Notes: generated by a model from the sequence alone, not told the origin. Positions 27,864 to 37,404 are shown, numbered from the stretch's first letter. The stretch: DNA of 64,000 bases from Rhizobium sp. C1 (GCF_021026335.1 NZ_JAJNCY010000010.1:62001-126000), one strand, 5' to 3'. Translations and numbers: made by a program.

Positions 27864-28036
27864 GGGTTCGGGCTCCGGTTTTTGGTTCAAGGCGAAAGCT
27901 CTGGCGCAACGGCCTCTTGGGCGCTATTCGCTGGCACACCTATATATGGACATGCGGGTTTTGCACCGCAACGTGATGCGGCGTCTATAGACCAGATTGC
28001 CGCGCCAAGAAACAGAATTGAACGAAAGAGGTTACC

Positions 28037-28927
28037 GTGCCCGAACTGCCCGAAGTGGAAACCGTGCGGCGCGGCCTTGCGCCGACGATGGAAGGCGCGC
28101 GGCTCACGCGGCTGGAGCTGCGCCGGCCTGACCTGCGCTTTCCCTTCACGCCGGGTATGGCGGATGCACTCGCCGGCCGGCAGATCGAAAGCCTGAGCCG
28201 CAGGGCAAAATACCTGCTGATCCATTTCGAGGGCGGGCTCACCGCAATTGCCCATCTCGGCATGTCCGGATCGTTCCGGATCGAAGCGGGCGGAGAACCT
28301 GCCACGCCCGGAGACTTCCATTACGCCCGCTCGAAGGACGAGAAGCACGATCACGTCGTCTTCCGCCTCATGCGCGCCGGCGAAGCGTCCCGCGTGATCT
28401 ATAACGATCCGCGCCGCTTCGGCTTCCTTCTGCTGGAAGAGACGGCCCGGCTGTCCGATAATCCATTTCTCGCAAGCCTCGGCCCCGAGCCCACCGGCAA
28501 CAGCCTGAGTGCCGAGGTTCTGGCCGCAGCCTTCGCGGAGAAGAAGGCGCCGCTCAAGGCAGCGCTGCTCGACCAGACGATCATCGCCGGCCTCGGCAAT
28601 ATCTATGTCTGCGAGGCGCTTCACCGCTCGGGTCTCTCGCCGAAACGGGCGGCGGGAACGCTGGTTGATAAGAAGGGCAGGGCAAAGCCGCAGCTTGGGC
28701 TTCTCGCCGAATGTGTCCGCGATGTCATTGCCGAAGCCATCGTCGCCGGCGGCTCGTCGCTGCGCGACCACATCCAGACGGATGGCTCGCTGGGCTATTT
28801 CCAGCACAAGTTCCGTGTCTATGACCGCGAAGGCGAGGCTTGCCCCAATCCCGGCTGCGGGCGGCCGGTCGAGCGCATCGTGCAGTCGGGCCGCTCGACA
28901 TTCTTCTGCGCCGCTTGCCAGAAATAG
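28037..28927 (+). CDS. mutM: Formamidopyrimidine-DNA glycosylase
   Basis: Base-excision-repair enzyme that removes 8-oxoG and Fapy lesions. The 296-residue protein begins [13 protein letters not shown] after the initiator, exposing the catalytic proline, and ends with the zinc finger C-x4-C ... C-x2-C (CPNPGC and FFCAAC). The H2TH region [18 protein letters not shown] is intact. The start is GTG at 28037, after GAAAGAGG. Divergent from ubiE. Confidence 0.96.
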   Translation: MPELPEVETVRRGLAPTMEGARLTRLELRRPDLRFPFTPGMADALAGRQIESLSRRAKYLLIHFEGGLTAIAHLGMSGSFRIEAGGEPATPGDFHYARSKDEKHDHVVFRLMRAGEASRVIYNDPRRFGFLLLEETARLSDNPFLASLGPEPTGNSLSAEVLAAAFAEKKAPLKAALLDQTIIAGLGNIYVCEALHRSGLSPKRAAGTLVDKKGRAKPQLGLLAECVRDVIAEAIVAGGSSLRDHIQTDGSLGYFQHKFRVYDREGEACPNPGCGRPVERIVQSGRSTFFCAACQK

Positions 28928-28949
28928 GCGCAGCTTCGCATTTTGCGCG

Positions 28950-28978
28950 TTGACGGATGGCCGCTTTCCCGTTATATG
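28950..28978 (+). promoter_or_regulatory. Sigma-70 promoter for rpsT
   Basis: TTGACG at 28950-28955 and TATATG at 28973-28978 are separated by exactly 17 bases. This near-consensus housekeeping promoter lies between mutM and rpsT, predicting a leader of roughly 120 bases for the S20 mRNA. Confidence 0.72.
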
Positions 28979-29107
28979 CCCGCCAACCGTTTGGAAAGCC
29001 GCCGTTCTGGTGCTTTCCGTCAAACGCTTCCACTTGAGTTCTGACGAATGGTCTGGCGACCGAGCGCGGCAGGGTGGCAGCATATCGAGTTCGTAAGAGA
29101 GGCACAT

Positions 29108-29374
29108 ATGGCCAATACAGCTTCGGCGAAGAAGGCGACCCGCAAGATTGCTCGCCGTACCGACGTCAACAAGGCTCGTCGTTCGCGCGTCCGTTCCTTC
29201 CTCCGCAAGGTTGAAGAAGCAATCGCTTCCGGCGATGCAAAGCTCGCTCAGGAAGCGCTCCGCGCTGCACAGCCTGAGCTGATGCGCGCTGCCGGTCGCG
29301 GCGTGGTTCATGCCAACACGGCATCGCGCAAGGTCTCGCGTCTGGCGAGCCGCGTGAAGGCACTTTCTGCCTGA
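29108..29374 (+). CDS. rpsT: 30S ribosomal protein S20
   Basis: An 88-residue basic protein matching bS20: [18 protein letters not shown] at the N-terminus, followed by two long helices with [12 protein letters not shown] and the C-terminal [12 protein letters not shown]. The frame opens 20 codons earlier, but ATG 29108 after AGAGAGGCACAT is the canonical start. Own promoter and terminator; monocistronic. Confidence 0.97.
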   Translation: MANTASAKKATRKIARRTDVNKARRSRVRSFLRKVEEAIASGDAKLAQEALRAAQPELMRAAGRGVVHANTASRKVSRLASRVKALSA

Positions 29375-29398
29375 TCATCTGATCGAATTTCGTGTTTT

Positions 29399-29432
29399 AA
29401 AAAGCCTGGTCGTTTGACCGGGCTTTTTGTCG
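29399..29432 (+). terminator. Rho-independent terminator of rpsT
   Basis: AAAAAGCCTGGTC at 29399-29411 pairs with GACCGGGCTTTTT at 29416-29428 (one G-T pair) around GTTT, ending in a T-run. Confidence 0.88.
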
Positions 29433-29587
29433 TTTCTGCTGCCTCGTCATCATTCCGCCATCTCCCTGTCATGGTGCTTGTATCTTCATGACGGGACGCT
29501 GACAGGAAAAGTTTTTATTTTTCAAGCATTTGGGGAAGGTGGTCGTGGCGCTTGCAACCTCACTTTACGGGAGGTTGGGCGGCTTCT

Positions 29588-29714
29588 GAGTCAAGGAAAA
29601 AAATAATTTTTTTGCATTTTGAGGCCCGCCAGACCCCTTCAAAACGAATCTCCTTGATTCAAAAGCGATTCTTTTTTCAGGGCTTTGCGGGGACAGAAAA
29701 TCGGTCTTGGAGTC
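29588..29714. promoter_or_regulatory. GANTC (CcrM methylation) cluster upstream of dnaA
   Basis: Five GANTC sites lie within 127 bases: GAGTC 29588-29592, GAATC 29646-29650, GATTC 29656-29660, GATTC 29667-29671 and GAGTC 29710-29714. About one per 256 bases would be expected in random sequence. CcrM methylates these sites, and methylation state controls dnaA transcription in Caulobacter. Confidence 0.65.
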
Positions 29715-29726
29715 AATGGTCGCGGG

Positions 29727-29741
29727 TTAAAATTGCGTAAA
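29727..29741 (+). promoter_or_regulatory. CtrA-like motif upstream of dnaA
   Basis: TTAA at 29727-29730, seven bases, then TAAA at 29738-29741: seven of eight positions of the TTAA-N7-TTAA CtrA site. A match this short in AT-rich DNA can occur by chance. Confidence 0.3.
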
Positions 29742-29831
29742 AAACGCGATTGATCTTTGGAAACGATCCTGCGTAAATGCGTCCAACAGAGGGCGGACAA
29801 CGCCGGACAAAATGATCGCTGCGTATGGGGA

Positions 29832-29995
29832 CTTCCTGCTTACGAAACGGTTGAGTGCTCTGTAGCGGACCCTTTTGGGTTCCGCGTTTTCACGGTTGGT
29901 CGCGCATGGAAACCTGGCCCATGGTTTCGGGCCTGCTCTCTACGTGTGTCCAGCGCAGACTGGCGCATGAGGGGGCGCCGGTGACGTGAAGGAAG
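29832..29995 (+). ncRNA. Candidate structured RNA or leader element upstream of dnaA
   Basis: CTTCCT-GC-TTACG at 29832-29844 can pair with CGTGAAGGAAG at 29985-29995 (eleven pairs, one G-T, a two-base bulge), closing a domain of about 164 nt. Inside are strong hairpins: GCGGACCC/GGGTTCCGC near 29865-29885, GAAACC/GGTTTC near 29908-29927 and CCAG/CTGG near 29950-29962. The size and closing helix recall 6S-like RNAs, but I cannot assign a family. It may equally be part of the dnaA 5' leader. Confidence 0.35.
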
Positions 29996-30200
29996 ACGAG
30001 GCGGGTTGCCTGACCCGGCCTTGGCGAAAGCGCAAGCCTTCTTGCTGCCGGAATAGGCGGCGAAACTTGTGCGAAGCTGGGCTGAAACCCGAAAGGGTAG
30101 GTGCGTAACGAGTGAAATGCGTAGTCGGTCTGTTCGGGGCGGAGCGGATCGATTTTTTGGAATGACAGCCCGGCCAAGAGAGATACGAGGCTCTGGTCGG

Positions 30201-30209
30201 TGTGGATAA
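30201..30209 (-). promoter_or_regulatory. Consensus DnaA box just before dnaA
   Basis: TGTGGATAA at 30201-30209 is the exact complement of the DnaA box TTATCCACA. It lies 21 bases upstream of the dnaA start codon, where bound DnaA could repress its own synthesis. Confidence 0.75.
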
Positions 30210-30230
30210 GAGAAGTTAGAGAGGCGGCTC

Positions 30231-31775
30231 ATGACGATGGCACAAGCATCGGTGCGCGCACGCGAAAGCGGCGCAGCGCCAGTGATCGGTTCGTCCGAAA
30301 TTCAAGCGGCGGGGAACAATCAGACAATGGGAAATAACGCTTTGTTCGAGCGTTTCAGCGCCCGGCTCAAAGCCAAGGTTGGTGCTGACGTCTATGCAAG
30401 CTGGTTTGGCAGACTGAAGCTGCATTCCGTTTCGAAGAGCGTTGTCAGACTGACCGTTCCGACGACATTCCTGAAGTCCTGGATCAACAATCGCTATCTC
30501 GATCTGATTACGGCGCTCTTCAAGGAAGAGGATGCCGAAATCATGAAGGTTGAAATCCTGGTTCGTACGGCGGCCCGTGCGTCCAAGGTCACAGCCGACG
30601 ACGACGTCGCAGATGCCCCGCCCGCTCAGGCGGCTCAGCCGCAGAGCGCTCGCCGGATGTCCGCGCAGCCGATCGCGCAGATCGCATCCTCCGTTGCGCC
30701 GTCGTCCTGGCAGGCCAGCGCCGCGACGCCGCTTTTCGGCTCGCCGCTCGATGCGCGCTATACCTTTGCATCCTTTGTCGAGGGCAGTTCCAACCGCGTG
30801 GCGCTTGCCGCCGCCAAGACGATTGCCGAAGCCGGTGCCGGCGCCGTGCGCTTCAACCCGCTCTTCGTTCATTCGAGCGTGGGCCTCGGGAAGACGCATC
30901 TTCTGCAGGCCATTGCCGCTGCCGCGATCAACAGCCCGCGCAATCCGCGTGTTGTCTATCTGACCGCTGAATATTTCATGTGGCGCTTTGCTGCCGCCAT
31001 CCGCGACAACGATGCGCTGTCGCTGAAGGAATCGCTGCGCAATATCGACCTTCTGATCATTGATGACATGCAGTTCCTGCAGGGCAAGTCGATCCAGAAC
31101 GAGTTCTGCCATCTCCTCAATACGCTGCTCGACAGCGCCCGTCAGGTCGTCGTTGCTGCCGACCGTGCGCCGTGGGAACTGGAATCGCTCGATCCGCGCG
31201 TCCGTTCGCGCCTCCAGGGTGGCGTTGCCATCGAAATGGAAGCGCCGGACTATGAAATGCGCCTCGAAATCCTCAAGCGCCGCCTCGAGGTCGCGCGTGC
31301 CGACGATCCGTCGCTCGATATTGCCGAAGGCGTTCTCGACCACGTCGCCCGTCGCGTCACGGCCAGCGGCCGCGAACTGGAAGGCGCGTTCAACCAGCTT
31401 CTGTTCCGCCGCTCCTTCGAGCCGGATCTGTCGATGGAACGCGTGGATGAACTCCTGGCCCATCTGGTCGGCGCCGGCGAACCCCGCCGCGTCCGCATCG
31501 AGGACATCCAGCGCGTCGTCGCCCGTCACTATAACGTGTCGCGCCAGGAGCTCGTCTCCAACCGTCGCACCCGCGTGATCGTCAAGCCGCGCCAGATCGC
31601 CATGTATCTGTCGAAGACGCTGACGCCGCGCTCCTTCCCGGAAATCGGACGCCGTTTCGGCGGGCGCGATCACACCACGGTTCTGCATGCCGTGCGCAAG
31701 ATCGAGGAACTGATCGCCGGTGATACGAAGCTCAACCACGAAATCGAGCTGCTGAAGCGCCTGATCAACGAATAG
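30231..31775 (+). CDS. dnaA: Chromosomal replication initiator DnaA
   Basis: The 514-residue initiator ATPase. Domain I spans about residues 36-105 ([26 protein letters not shown]), a Pro/Ala-rich linker follows (120-160), then the AAA+ domain with Walker A SVGLGKTH (K221) and Walker [10 protein letters not shown] (about 274-282), and the C-terminal DNA-binding domain with the DnaA signature [15 protein letters not shown]. The N-terminus carries about 30 extra residues before domain I; an alternative ATG is at codon 33. The promoter region carries GANTC sites and a DnaA box. Own terminator downstream. Confidence 0.97.
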   Translation: MTMAQASVRARESGAAPVIGSSEIQAAGNNQTMGNNALFERFSARLKAKVGADVYASWFGRLKLHSVSKSVVRLTVPTTFLKSWINNRYLDLITALFKEEDAEIMKVEILVRTAARASKVTADDDVADAPPAQAAQPQSARRMSAQPIAQIASSVAPSSWQASAATPLFGSPLDARYTFASFVEGSSNRVALAAAKTIAEAGAGAVRFNPLFVHSSVGLGKTHLLQAIAAAAINSPRNPRVVYLTAEYFMWRFAAAIRDNDALSLKESLRNIDLLIIDDMQFLQGKSIQNEFCHLLNTLLDSARQVVVAADRAPWELESLDPRVRSRLQGGVAIEMEAPDYEMRLEILKRRLEVARADDPSLDIAEGVLDHVARRVTASGRELEGAFNQLLFRRSFEPDLSMERVDELLAHLVGAGEPRRVRIEDIQRVVARHYNVSRQELVSNRRTRVIVKPRQIAMYLSKTLTPRSFPEIGRRFGGRDHTTVLHAVRKIEELIAGDTKLNHEIELLKRLINE

Positions 31776-31794
31776 TCGGTTAGGCTATCTATTT

Positions 31795-31825
31795 AAAAAG
31801 GCCGGTAGCGATGCCGGCCTTTTTT
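31795..31825 (+). terminator. Rho-independent terminator of dnaA
   Basis: AAAAAGGCCGG at 31795-31805 pairs perfectly with CCGGCCTTTTT starting at 31814, followed by T; eight-base loop. Confidence 0.9.
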
Positions 31826-31882
31826 CGTTTGTTTGGGCCTCATCCCGCGCTATATTCCGTTTGATATAACGCTGGAGGGGGT

Positions 31883-32407
31883 ATGGTCCGCGAAAACGAA
31901 ATCCGTGAGAACGAAGTCTCCGTCAACCCGCCTGCCGCGCAGGATGCGGGCTTGGAATTCATCGGCCGCATCTCGACGCCCTGGACGTCGCGCATGGAAA
32001 CGCCGCGCCAAGGGCGTCATGATGGCCCGGTTTGCGTAATCGAGGTCTTTGCGCCATGGGATCGGGCGCTTGAAGGTGTTGCCAAGTTCGAGCGGTTGGA
32101 AGTGCTCTATTGGCTTGATCGCTCCCGCCGCGATCTCGTGCTGCAAAGCCCGGCCTCCAATGGCACGGTGCATGGCACCTTTTCGCTGCGCACACCCGTG
32201 CGGCCTAACCCGATCGGAACGTCCATCGTGGTGCTGGAAAAGATCGAAGGCAGCCGTCTCTTCGTCCGCGGCCTCGATTGCCTCGACGGCACGCCGCTTC
32301 TCGATCTGAAACCGGATCGCACGCTCTTCAAGCCCATCGCACCGCCGCAACCGGGCGATTTCCAGACGGGTGAGGCTGGGGGCGTGCATTATTGCCAGAA
32401 GGCGTGA
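31883..32407 (+). CDS. trmO: tRNA (N6-threonylcarbamoyladenosine37-N6)-methyltransferase TrmO
   Basis: A 174-residue TsaA/TrmO-fold protein. The signature region SPASNGTVHGTFSLRTPVRP followed by NPIG is intact, as is the GLDCLDGTPLLDLKP segment. TrmO methylates t6A37 to m6t6A37 in threonine tRNAs using SAM. The start ATG 31883 follows GGAGGGGGT. The N-terminal 24 residues (Glu/Asn-rich) are longer than in E. coli. It converges on hemW with 9 bases between stops. Confidence 0.87.
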   Translation: MVRENEIRENEVSVNPPAAQDAGLEFIGRISTPWTSRMETPRQGRHDGPVCVIEVFAPWDRALEGVAKFERLEVLYWLDRSRRDLVLQSPASNGTVHGTFSLRTPVRPNPIGTSIVVLEKIEGSRLFVRGLDCLDGTPLLDLKPDRTLFKPIAPPQPGDFQTGEAGGVHYCQKA

Positions 32408-32416
32408 GACAAGGTC

Positions 32417-33601
32417 TCAGCAGGCGAGATCAGCCACCACGCTGTCGAGGATCAGCATGCCCGAGGGCGTGCAGCGCAGGCGCGAATTGCCGAGCCGCTC
32501 GATGAAGCCATGGTCGAGCAGCAACTGCTCACGCTTCGGATCGGGGTCGCGGCCGGAAAGCGCCTGCCAGCGGGCAAGGTCGACACCTTCGCGCAGGCGC
32601 AGGCCCATCAGCAGCAGTTCATCGGCCTGTTCTTCCGAATCCAGCAGCTCATGATCAATCATGCCGTGGCCGCGGGCTTCTACGAGCGAAAGCCAGGCCT
32701 CCGGGTTCCGCTCCGTGGCGGTCGCAATTTTCTGTCGGCCCCGCGAAATACGGCCATGTGCGCCGGGACCGATGCCGGCATAATCGCCATAGCGCCAATA
32801 GGTGAGATTGTGCCGGCTTTCGGAGCCCGGAACGGCGTGGTTCGACACCTCATAGGCCGGCATGCCGTGGCGCGCGGTGATCTCCTGCGTTGCCTCGTAG
32901 AGAGCCGCCGATTGATCGCCATCGGGCACGGTAAACTTGCCCGCCTTGTGCAGCCCGAAGAAGGGGGTCCCTTCCTCGATCGTCAGTTGATAGAGCGAGA
33001 GGTGATCGACGGCCAGATTGATCGCCTCGACCAGTTCCTTGTTCCACGCTTCGACCGTCTGACCGGGCCGGGCATAGATCAGGTCGAAGGACATGCGCGG
33101 GAAGATCTCGCGCGCCAGCCTGATGGCGGTCAGCGCCTCTTCGACATTATGGAGGCGGCCGAGGAACTTCAGATCCCGATCGTTCAGCGCCTGCACGCCC
33201 ATCGAGACGCGGTTGACACCGGCGGCGCGATAACCACGGAAACGCTCGGCCTCGACGCTCGATGGGTTGGCTTCCAAGGTGATCTCGATGCCCGCCGGCA
33301 CATGCCACGTATTGGCAACGCCGTTCAGGATCGCCTCGACGGTCGCCGGCTGCATCAGCGAGGGCGTGCCGCCGCCGATGAAGATGGAGGTGACGGTGCG
33401 TGGGCCGGAGAGCTCGCGCGCGGCGGCCATCTCTTTCAGGAAAGCCTCGACAAAGCGCGGTTGGTCGACCGGCTGATGGCGCACATGGCTGTTGAAGTCG
33501 CAATAGGGGCATTTGGCCGCGCAGAAGGGCCAATGCAGATAGACGCCGAAGCCGGGATCGCCCGTATCGGGGAGAATTTGGCCGTCCGCGTGTAGCATCA
33601 T
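32417..33601 (-). CDS. hemW: Radical SAM heme chaperone HemW
   Basis: A 394-residue radical-SAM protein related to coproporphyrinogen dehydrogenase but of the HemW heme-chaperone group (often misannotated HemN). The cluster motif is CAAKCPYC (C27, C31, C34), with the N-terminal GVYLHWPFC and the IFIGGGTPSLM motif. The true HemN N-terminal extension and extra cysteine are absent. The region starts GTG-ATG-ATG (33604, 33601, 33598), overlapping the rdgB stop; ATG 33601 was chosen. It belongs to rph-VOC-rdgB-hemW. Confidence 0.92.
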   Translation of the reverse strand: MMLHADGQILPDTGDPGFGVYLHWPFCAAKCPYCDFNSHVRHQPVDQPRFVEAFLKEMAAARELSGPRTVTSIFIGGGTPSLMQPATVEAILNGVANTWHVPAGIEITLEANPSSVEAERFRGYRAAGVNRVSMGVQALNDRDLKFLGRLHNVEEALTAIRLAREIFPRMSFDLIYARPGQTVEAWNKELVEAINLAVDHLSLYQLTIEEGTPFFGLHKAGKFTVPDGDQSAALYEATQEITARHGMPAYEVSNHAVPGSESRHNLTYWRYGDYAGIGPGAHGRISRGRQKIATATERNPEAWLSLVEARGHGMIDHELLDSEEQADELLLMGLRLREGVDLARWQALSGRDPDPKREQLLLDHGFIERLGNSRLRCTPSGMLILDSVVADLAC

Positions 33602-34245
33602 CACGCCTCAAGGCAGGTTTCGACGAAAAGCTTGAACGCGCGGGCGCGATGCGAAAGGGCTGCTGCGTCACCCGGCTTCCAGCCATGCTTTTCTTCCGCC
33701 GACATTTCGCCGAACGTCACGCCATAGCCTTCCGGCTTGAAGATCGGATCGTAGCCGAAGCCTGCCGTGCCGCGCGGCGGCCAGACGAACGTGCCTTCCA
33801 CCTCGCCACGGAACATTTCCGTATGGCCGTCTGGCCAGGCTAGGCACAGCACCGACACGAAGCGGCAGGTCCGCTTTTCCGGGATCGTCGCACCCTTTTC
33901 CTGCAAAGCGGTCTCGACCTTCTGCATCGCCATCTGGAAATCGCGCGTGCCGTCGCCCGTCTCCGCCCAGTCGGCCGTATAGACGCCCGGCGCGCCATCG
34001 AGCGCATCGACGACAAGCCCGGAATCGTCGGACAGGGCGGGGATGCCCGCAGCCTTGGCAGAGGCGAGCGCCTTGATCGCGGCGTTTTCTTCAAACGTCG
34101 TGCCGGTCTCGTCAGGAACGGCGAAGTTCAGTTCGGCCGCAGATGTGGCAGTAAAGCCCATAGGGCCGATCAGGTCGTTGATCTCACGAATCTTGCCGGC
34201 ATTGTGGCTGGCGACGACGATCTTTCGGGTCTCGAGCTTGCGCAT
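33601..34245 (-). CDS. rdgB: XTP/dITP pyrophosphatase RdgB
   Basis: House-cleaning nucleotide pyrophosphatase that removes dITP/XTP. The 214-residue Ham1-family protein starts [19 protein letters not shown]; the SHNxGK motif, the [13 protein letters not shown] metal-binding segment and GFGYDPIF are intact. ATG 34245 was chosen over an upstream TTG-type extension. It overlaps hemW and lies 2 bases after the VOC gene stop. Confidence 0.95.
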   Translation of the reverse strand: MRKLETRKIVVASHNAGKIREINDLIGPMGFTATSAAELNFAVPDETGTTFEENAAIKALASAKAAGIPALSDDSGLVVDALDGAPGVYTADWAETGDGTRDFQMAMQKVETALQEKGATIPEKRTCRFVSVLCLAWPDGHTEMFRGEVEGTFVWPPRGTAGFGYDPIFKPEGYGVTFGEMSAEEKHGWKPGDAAALSHRARAFKLFVETCLEA

Positions 34246-34247
34246 AA

Positions 34248-34667
34248 TCAAAGGTTCCAGAGTTTGGCTTCGGCGCATTCCAGGCTGTTGCCGGCCGGAT
34301 CACGAAAATAGAGGGACCGCGCGCCGTTCGGCCAGCGGAAATCCGCTTCGATTGCCACGCCTTCCGCCTCGAGACGGACGCACATGGCACCCATCTCTTC
34401 GCCTGCAACGCGGAAACAGGCGTGGCCGGCTCCGCGCGCGCCATGCGGCGGCACCGGCATGTCGGGATTATGCGGCGGCAGTTCCGTCGCATCCGGATTG
34501 AAGATCAGCAGAACGCCCTGGCCGCAACGGAAGAAGATATGCCGCCCCTCGACATGAGTGATTTCGGCAAGGCCAAGAACCCGGCCATAGAAATCCGCCG
34601 CAGCATGAAGGTCAGCGGCGTAAAGCGCCGTTTCCAGGACCCCTTCGATGCGTGCGGCGCCGGCCAT
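34248..34667 (-). CDS. VOC (glyoxalase/bleomycin-resistance) family protein
   Basis: A 139-residue vicinal-oxygen-chelate fold protein with two beta-alpha-beta-beta-beta units: [18 protein letters not shown] in the first and [12 protein letters not shown] ... [14 protein letters not shown] in the second. Potential metal ligands include H89-type histidine and the final glutamate. The substrate is unknown; members range from glyoxalases to dioxygenases. ATG 34667 follows GAGGGAG, 9 bases inside the gap after rph. Co-transcribed with rph and rdgB. Confidence 0.85.
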   Translation of the reverse strand: MAGAARIEGVLETALYAADLHAAADFYGRVLGLAEITHVEGRHIFFRCGQGVLLIFNPDATELPPHNPDMPVPPHGARGAGHACFRVAGEEMGAMCVRLEAEGVAIEADFRWPNGARSLYFRDPAGNSLECAEAKLWNL

Positions 34668-34675
34668 GCTCTCCC

Positions 34676-35395
34676 TCAAGCCGAGACGGCTTCCTTCTGC
34701 AGGGTTACGAGATCGGCGATGCCGGCCTTGGCCAGACCCATCAGCGTGGCAAACTCCTCTTCCGAGAAAGGCTTGCCTTCAGCCGTGCCCTGGATTTCGA
34801 CAATGCCACCGGCACCCGTCATCACGAAATTGGCGTCGGTTTCGGCGGAGGAATCTTCGAGATAGTCGAGGTCGATGACCGGCTGGTTCGCAAAGATGCC
34901 GCAGGAAATGGCTGCAACGTGATCCTTGAGTACACGGTCCATCTTGATCATGCCGCGCGTTTCCATCCATTTCAGGCAGTCGCGCAATGCAATCCAACCG
35001 CCGGTGATCGAGGCCGTGCGTGTGCCGCCATCGGCCTGGATGACATCGCAGTCGACGGTGATCTGGCGTTCGCCCAGCGCTTCGAGGTCGACCACAGCCC
35101 GCAAGGAACGCCCGATGAGGCGCTGGATTTCCAGCGTGCGGCCGCCCTGCTTGCCGCTCGCGGCTTCGCGCTTCATGCGGTCGCCCGTGGCGCGGGGCAG
35201 CATGCCGTATTCGGCCGTCACCCAGCCCTTGCCGGAATTGCGCAGCCACGGCGGCGTCTTGTCTTCAAGGCTTGCCGTGCACAGTACATGCGTGTCGCCG
35301 AACTTGACGAGGCAGGAGCCTTCCGCGTGCTTGGACACGCCGCGCTCGAACGTCACCTTGCGCATCTGGTCGGTCTTGCGTCCCGAAGGCCTCAT
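34676..35395 (-). CDS. rph: Ribonuclease PH
   Basis: A 239-residue phosphorolytic 3'-5' exoribonuclease that trims tRNA 3' ends. The N-terminus [17 protein letters not shown] and motifs [25 protein letters not shown] and [16 protein letters not shown] (phosphate binding) match the family at full length. It is the first gene of the minus-strand rph-VOC-rdgB-hemW operon and is divergent from hrcA. Confidence 0.96.
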   Translation of the reverse strand: MRPSGRKTDQMRKVTFERGVSKHAEGSCLVKFGDTHVLCTASLEDKTPPWLRNSGKGWVTAEYGMLPRATGDRMKREAASGKQGGRTLEIQRLIGRSLRAVVDLEALGERQITVDCDVIQADGGTRTASITGGWIALRDCLKWMETRGMIKMDRVLKDHVAAISCGIFANQPVIDLDYLEDSSAETDANFVMTGAGGIVEIQGTAEGKPFSEEEFATLMGLAKAGIADLVTLQKEAVSA

Positions 35396-35485
35396 CGATC
35401 TCTCCTTGTTTGTTTTGCGCTCTTCTAAGACCCGCTACCGCCTTTTGCAAAGAAAAACGGAACTCTGGTTTTCAAATCCTGTTTG

Positions 35486-35510
35486 CTTGACCGGCGTCCA
35501 TGTCTATATT
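35486..35510 (+). promoter_or_regulatory. Possible heat-shock-type promoter for hrcA
   Basis: CTTGACC near 35486-35492 and CTATATTT from 35504 lie upstream of hrcA. The wording resembles alphaproteobacterial sigma-32 promoters, but the 12-14 base spacing is shorter than usual. No CIRCE element is present in this gap. Confidence 0.25.
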
Positions 35511-35545
35511 TCAGGGAGAATGATGATGGAGAGCATGCAGGGCAC

Positions 35546-36640
35546 ATGATCGGTTGGGATAGACGGATCGGTCAAACGCTGGATACGGGCCGCACGCTGG
35601 ATGAGCGCTCGGGCGAGATTTTCCGGCGCATCGTGGAAACCTATCTGCAGAATGGCGAGCCGCTGGGCTCGCGCAATCTCTCGCGTCTTCTGCCCATGTC
35701 GCTGTCGCCCGCCTCCGTGCGCAACGTGATGAGCGATCTTGAGGAATTGGGCCTCATCTATTCGCCTCATATCAGCGCAGGCCGTCTTCCGACGCAGCTG
35801 GGCCTGCGCTTCTTCGTCGATGCCTTCATGCAGGTGGGCGATCTGTCGCCGGAAGAGCGGACCTCGATCGAGGCGCAGATGCGCTCCGCCGAGCGCGGTC
35901 AGCAAACGGATAATCTGCTCAGCGAGGCGAGCCGCATGCTCTCCGGCATGTCGCGCGGCGCGGGCCTTGTCGTGACGACCAAGAACGATCCGGTCCTCCG
36001 TCACGTCGAATTTGTCCGGCTCGGTCCGACCAAGGCGCTGGCCGTTTTGGTAGGCGAGCATGACGAGGTCGAAAACCGGATCATCGAATTGCCGGCGGGG
36101 ACCACGAGTTCGCAGCTCACGGAAGCTGCCAATTTCCTCAACGCTCATCTCTCCGGCCATACGCTGGCGGAAATCCGCAATCAGACGGAAGTCATTCGCC
36201 GGACGATCAAGGCTGAGCTGGACACACTGTCGCAGGATCTGGTTGAGCGCGGGCTGGCCGTCTGGTCGGGCACAAGCGAGTTGGAGCAGACATCGCAGCT
36301 CATCGTGCGCGGCCAGTCCAACCTCATCGAAGGGCTGGACGATCAGGCCGATATCGACCGGCTGCGCATGCTCTTTGACGATCTGGAGCGGAAGGAAAGC
36401 CTGATCGATCTGCTGAACCTCGCCGAAACGGGGCCGGGGGTTCGCATCTTCATCGGCTCGGAAAACAAGCTCTTCTCGCTCTCCGGCTCCTCGCTGATCG
36501 TCGCGCCCTATCGCGACAGCGAGCAGAAGATCGTCGGCGCCGTCGGCGTCATCGGCCCGACACGGCTCAACTATGCGCGCATCGTACCGATGGTGGACTA
36601 CACCGCGCAGCTCATATCAAAGCTGAGTTCTCCCGGCTGA
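35546..36640 (+). CDS. hrcA: Heat-inducible transcription repressor HrcA
   Basis: A 364-residue HrcA repressor of class I heat-shock genes, which binds CIRCE operators and is tuned by GroEL. The winged-helix region [17 protein letters not shown] ... [15 protein letters not shown]-type residues ([20 protein letters not shown]) and the domain [17 protein letters not shown] are intact. The frame extends upstream; ATG 35546 is the most plausible start although its ribosome binding site (CAGGG) is modest. Followed by grpE 111 bases later. Confidence 0.94.
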   Translation: MIGWDRRIGQTLDTGRTLDERSGEIFRRIVETYLQNGEPLGSRNLSRLLPMSLSPASVRNVMSDLEELGLIYSPHISAGRLPTQLGLRFFVDAFMQVGDLSPEERTSIEAQMRSAERGQQTDNLLSEASRMLSGMSRGAGLVVTTKNDPVLRHVEFVRLGPTKALAVLVGEHDEVENRIIELPAGTTSSQLTEAANFLNAHLSGHTLAEIRNQTEVIRRTIKAELDTLSQDLVERGLAVWSGTSELEQTSQLIVRGQSNLIEGLDDQADIDRLRMLFDDLERKESLIDLLNLAETGPGVRIFIGSENKLFSLSGSSLIVAPYRDSEQKIVGAVGVIGPTRLNYARIVPMVDYTAQLISKLSSPG

Positions 36641-36751
36641 CAGCGAACAAACGCCCGGATTGTCAACAACTGGGCTTTCAAGCCTTGATTTTTCAAGCTC
36701 GAACATCGATATCGGGCGCAACCCCTCAAGAACCACAATCTGGAGACCGTC

Positions 36752-37381
36752 ATGACCGACGACACGAAGAAGAACGGACCTGACGAAGCGGCAAATGACC
36801 TCGGTGCAGCCGCCGAAGCCGTGAATGCCGAAGCCGCTGAAGCCGGTGCGCAGACTGCGGAACAGGAACCGGATCCGATAGACGTCTTGAAGACCGAGAA
36901 TGCCGACCTGCGCGACCGCTATCTGCGCCTCGCCGCCGAAATGGACAATCTGCGCCGCCGCACCGAACGCGACGTGAAGGACGCCAAGTCCTATGCGATC
37001 GCCGGTTTCGCCCGCGACATGCTCGGCGTTTCCGACAATCTGCGCCGCGCGCTGGATGCCATCCCGGCTGAAGCAAAGGAAGCAGGCGAAGCAGGCCTCA
37101 TGGCGCTGATTGAAGGCGTGGAACTCACCGAACGCTCGATGCTCGCCGCCATGGAACGCCACGGCGTGAAGAAGCTGGAGCCGGAAGGCCAGAAGTTCGA
37201 CCCGAACTTCCATCAGGCCATGTTCGAAATTCCCAACACCGAAGTCCCGAACAACACGGTTCTCCAGGTCGTCCAGGCCGGCTACGTCATCGGTGAACGC
37301 ATGCTGCGTCCGGCCATGGTGGGCGTCTCGAAGGGCGGTCCGAAGGTGGTGGCGCCTGAAACGGCTGATGAAGCGAAATAA
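36752..37381 (+). CDS. grpE: Nucleotide exchange factor GrpE
   Basis: A 209-residue GrpE protein, the ADP-exchange factor of DnaK. It has an acidic disordered N-terminus (1-50), a long coiled coil (about 52-95; [25 protein letters not shown]), and the C-terminal beta domain with [20 protein letters not shown] and [21 protein letters not shown] follows CTGGAGACC. Downstream of hrcA, likely in the same heat-shock unit; dnaK is not in the window. Confidence 0.96.
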   Translation: MTDDTKKNGPDEAANDLGAAAEAVNAEAAEAGAQTAEQEPDPIDVLKTENADLRDRYLRLAAEMDNLRRRTERDVKDAKSYAIAGFARDMLGVSDNLRRALDAIPAEAKEAGEAGLMALIEGVELTERSMLAAMERHGVKKLEPEGQKFDPNFHQAMFEIPNTEVPNNTVLQVVQAGYVIGERMLRPAMVGVSKGGPKVVAPETADEAK

Positions 37382-37404
37382 TCCTTCGCATTCGATCGGA
37401 AGTG

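Larger units (their letters stand above)
29433..30230 (+). other. Long non-coding region upstream of dnaA
   Basis: No credible gene is visible in these 798 bases. The first 330 bases are AT-rich and hold five GANTC sites and a CtrA-like motif; the remainder is GC-rich and full of hairpins, including a long-range helix at 29832-29844 with 29985-29995. It ends with a DnaA box next to the dnaA start. It is probably a regulated promoter plus a long structured leader, or a separate small RNA. Confidence 0.6.

Noticed and set aside
29375-30230. Chromosomal origin (oriC) next to dnaA
   Set aside because: Only one perfect DnaA box was found and no AT-rich 13-mer array with clustered boxes; in many Rhizobiales oriC is not next to dnaA.
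29840-30232. Minus-strand 130-codon open frame overlapping the dnaA leader
   Set aside because: No ribosome binding site, no family-like sequence, and it coincides with the hairpin-rich region; best seen as a chance frame.
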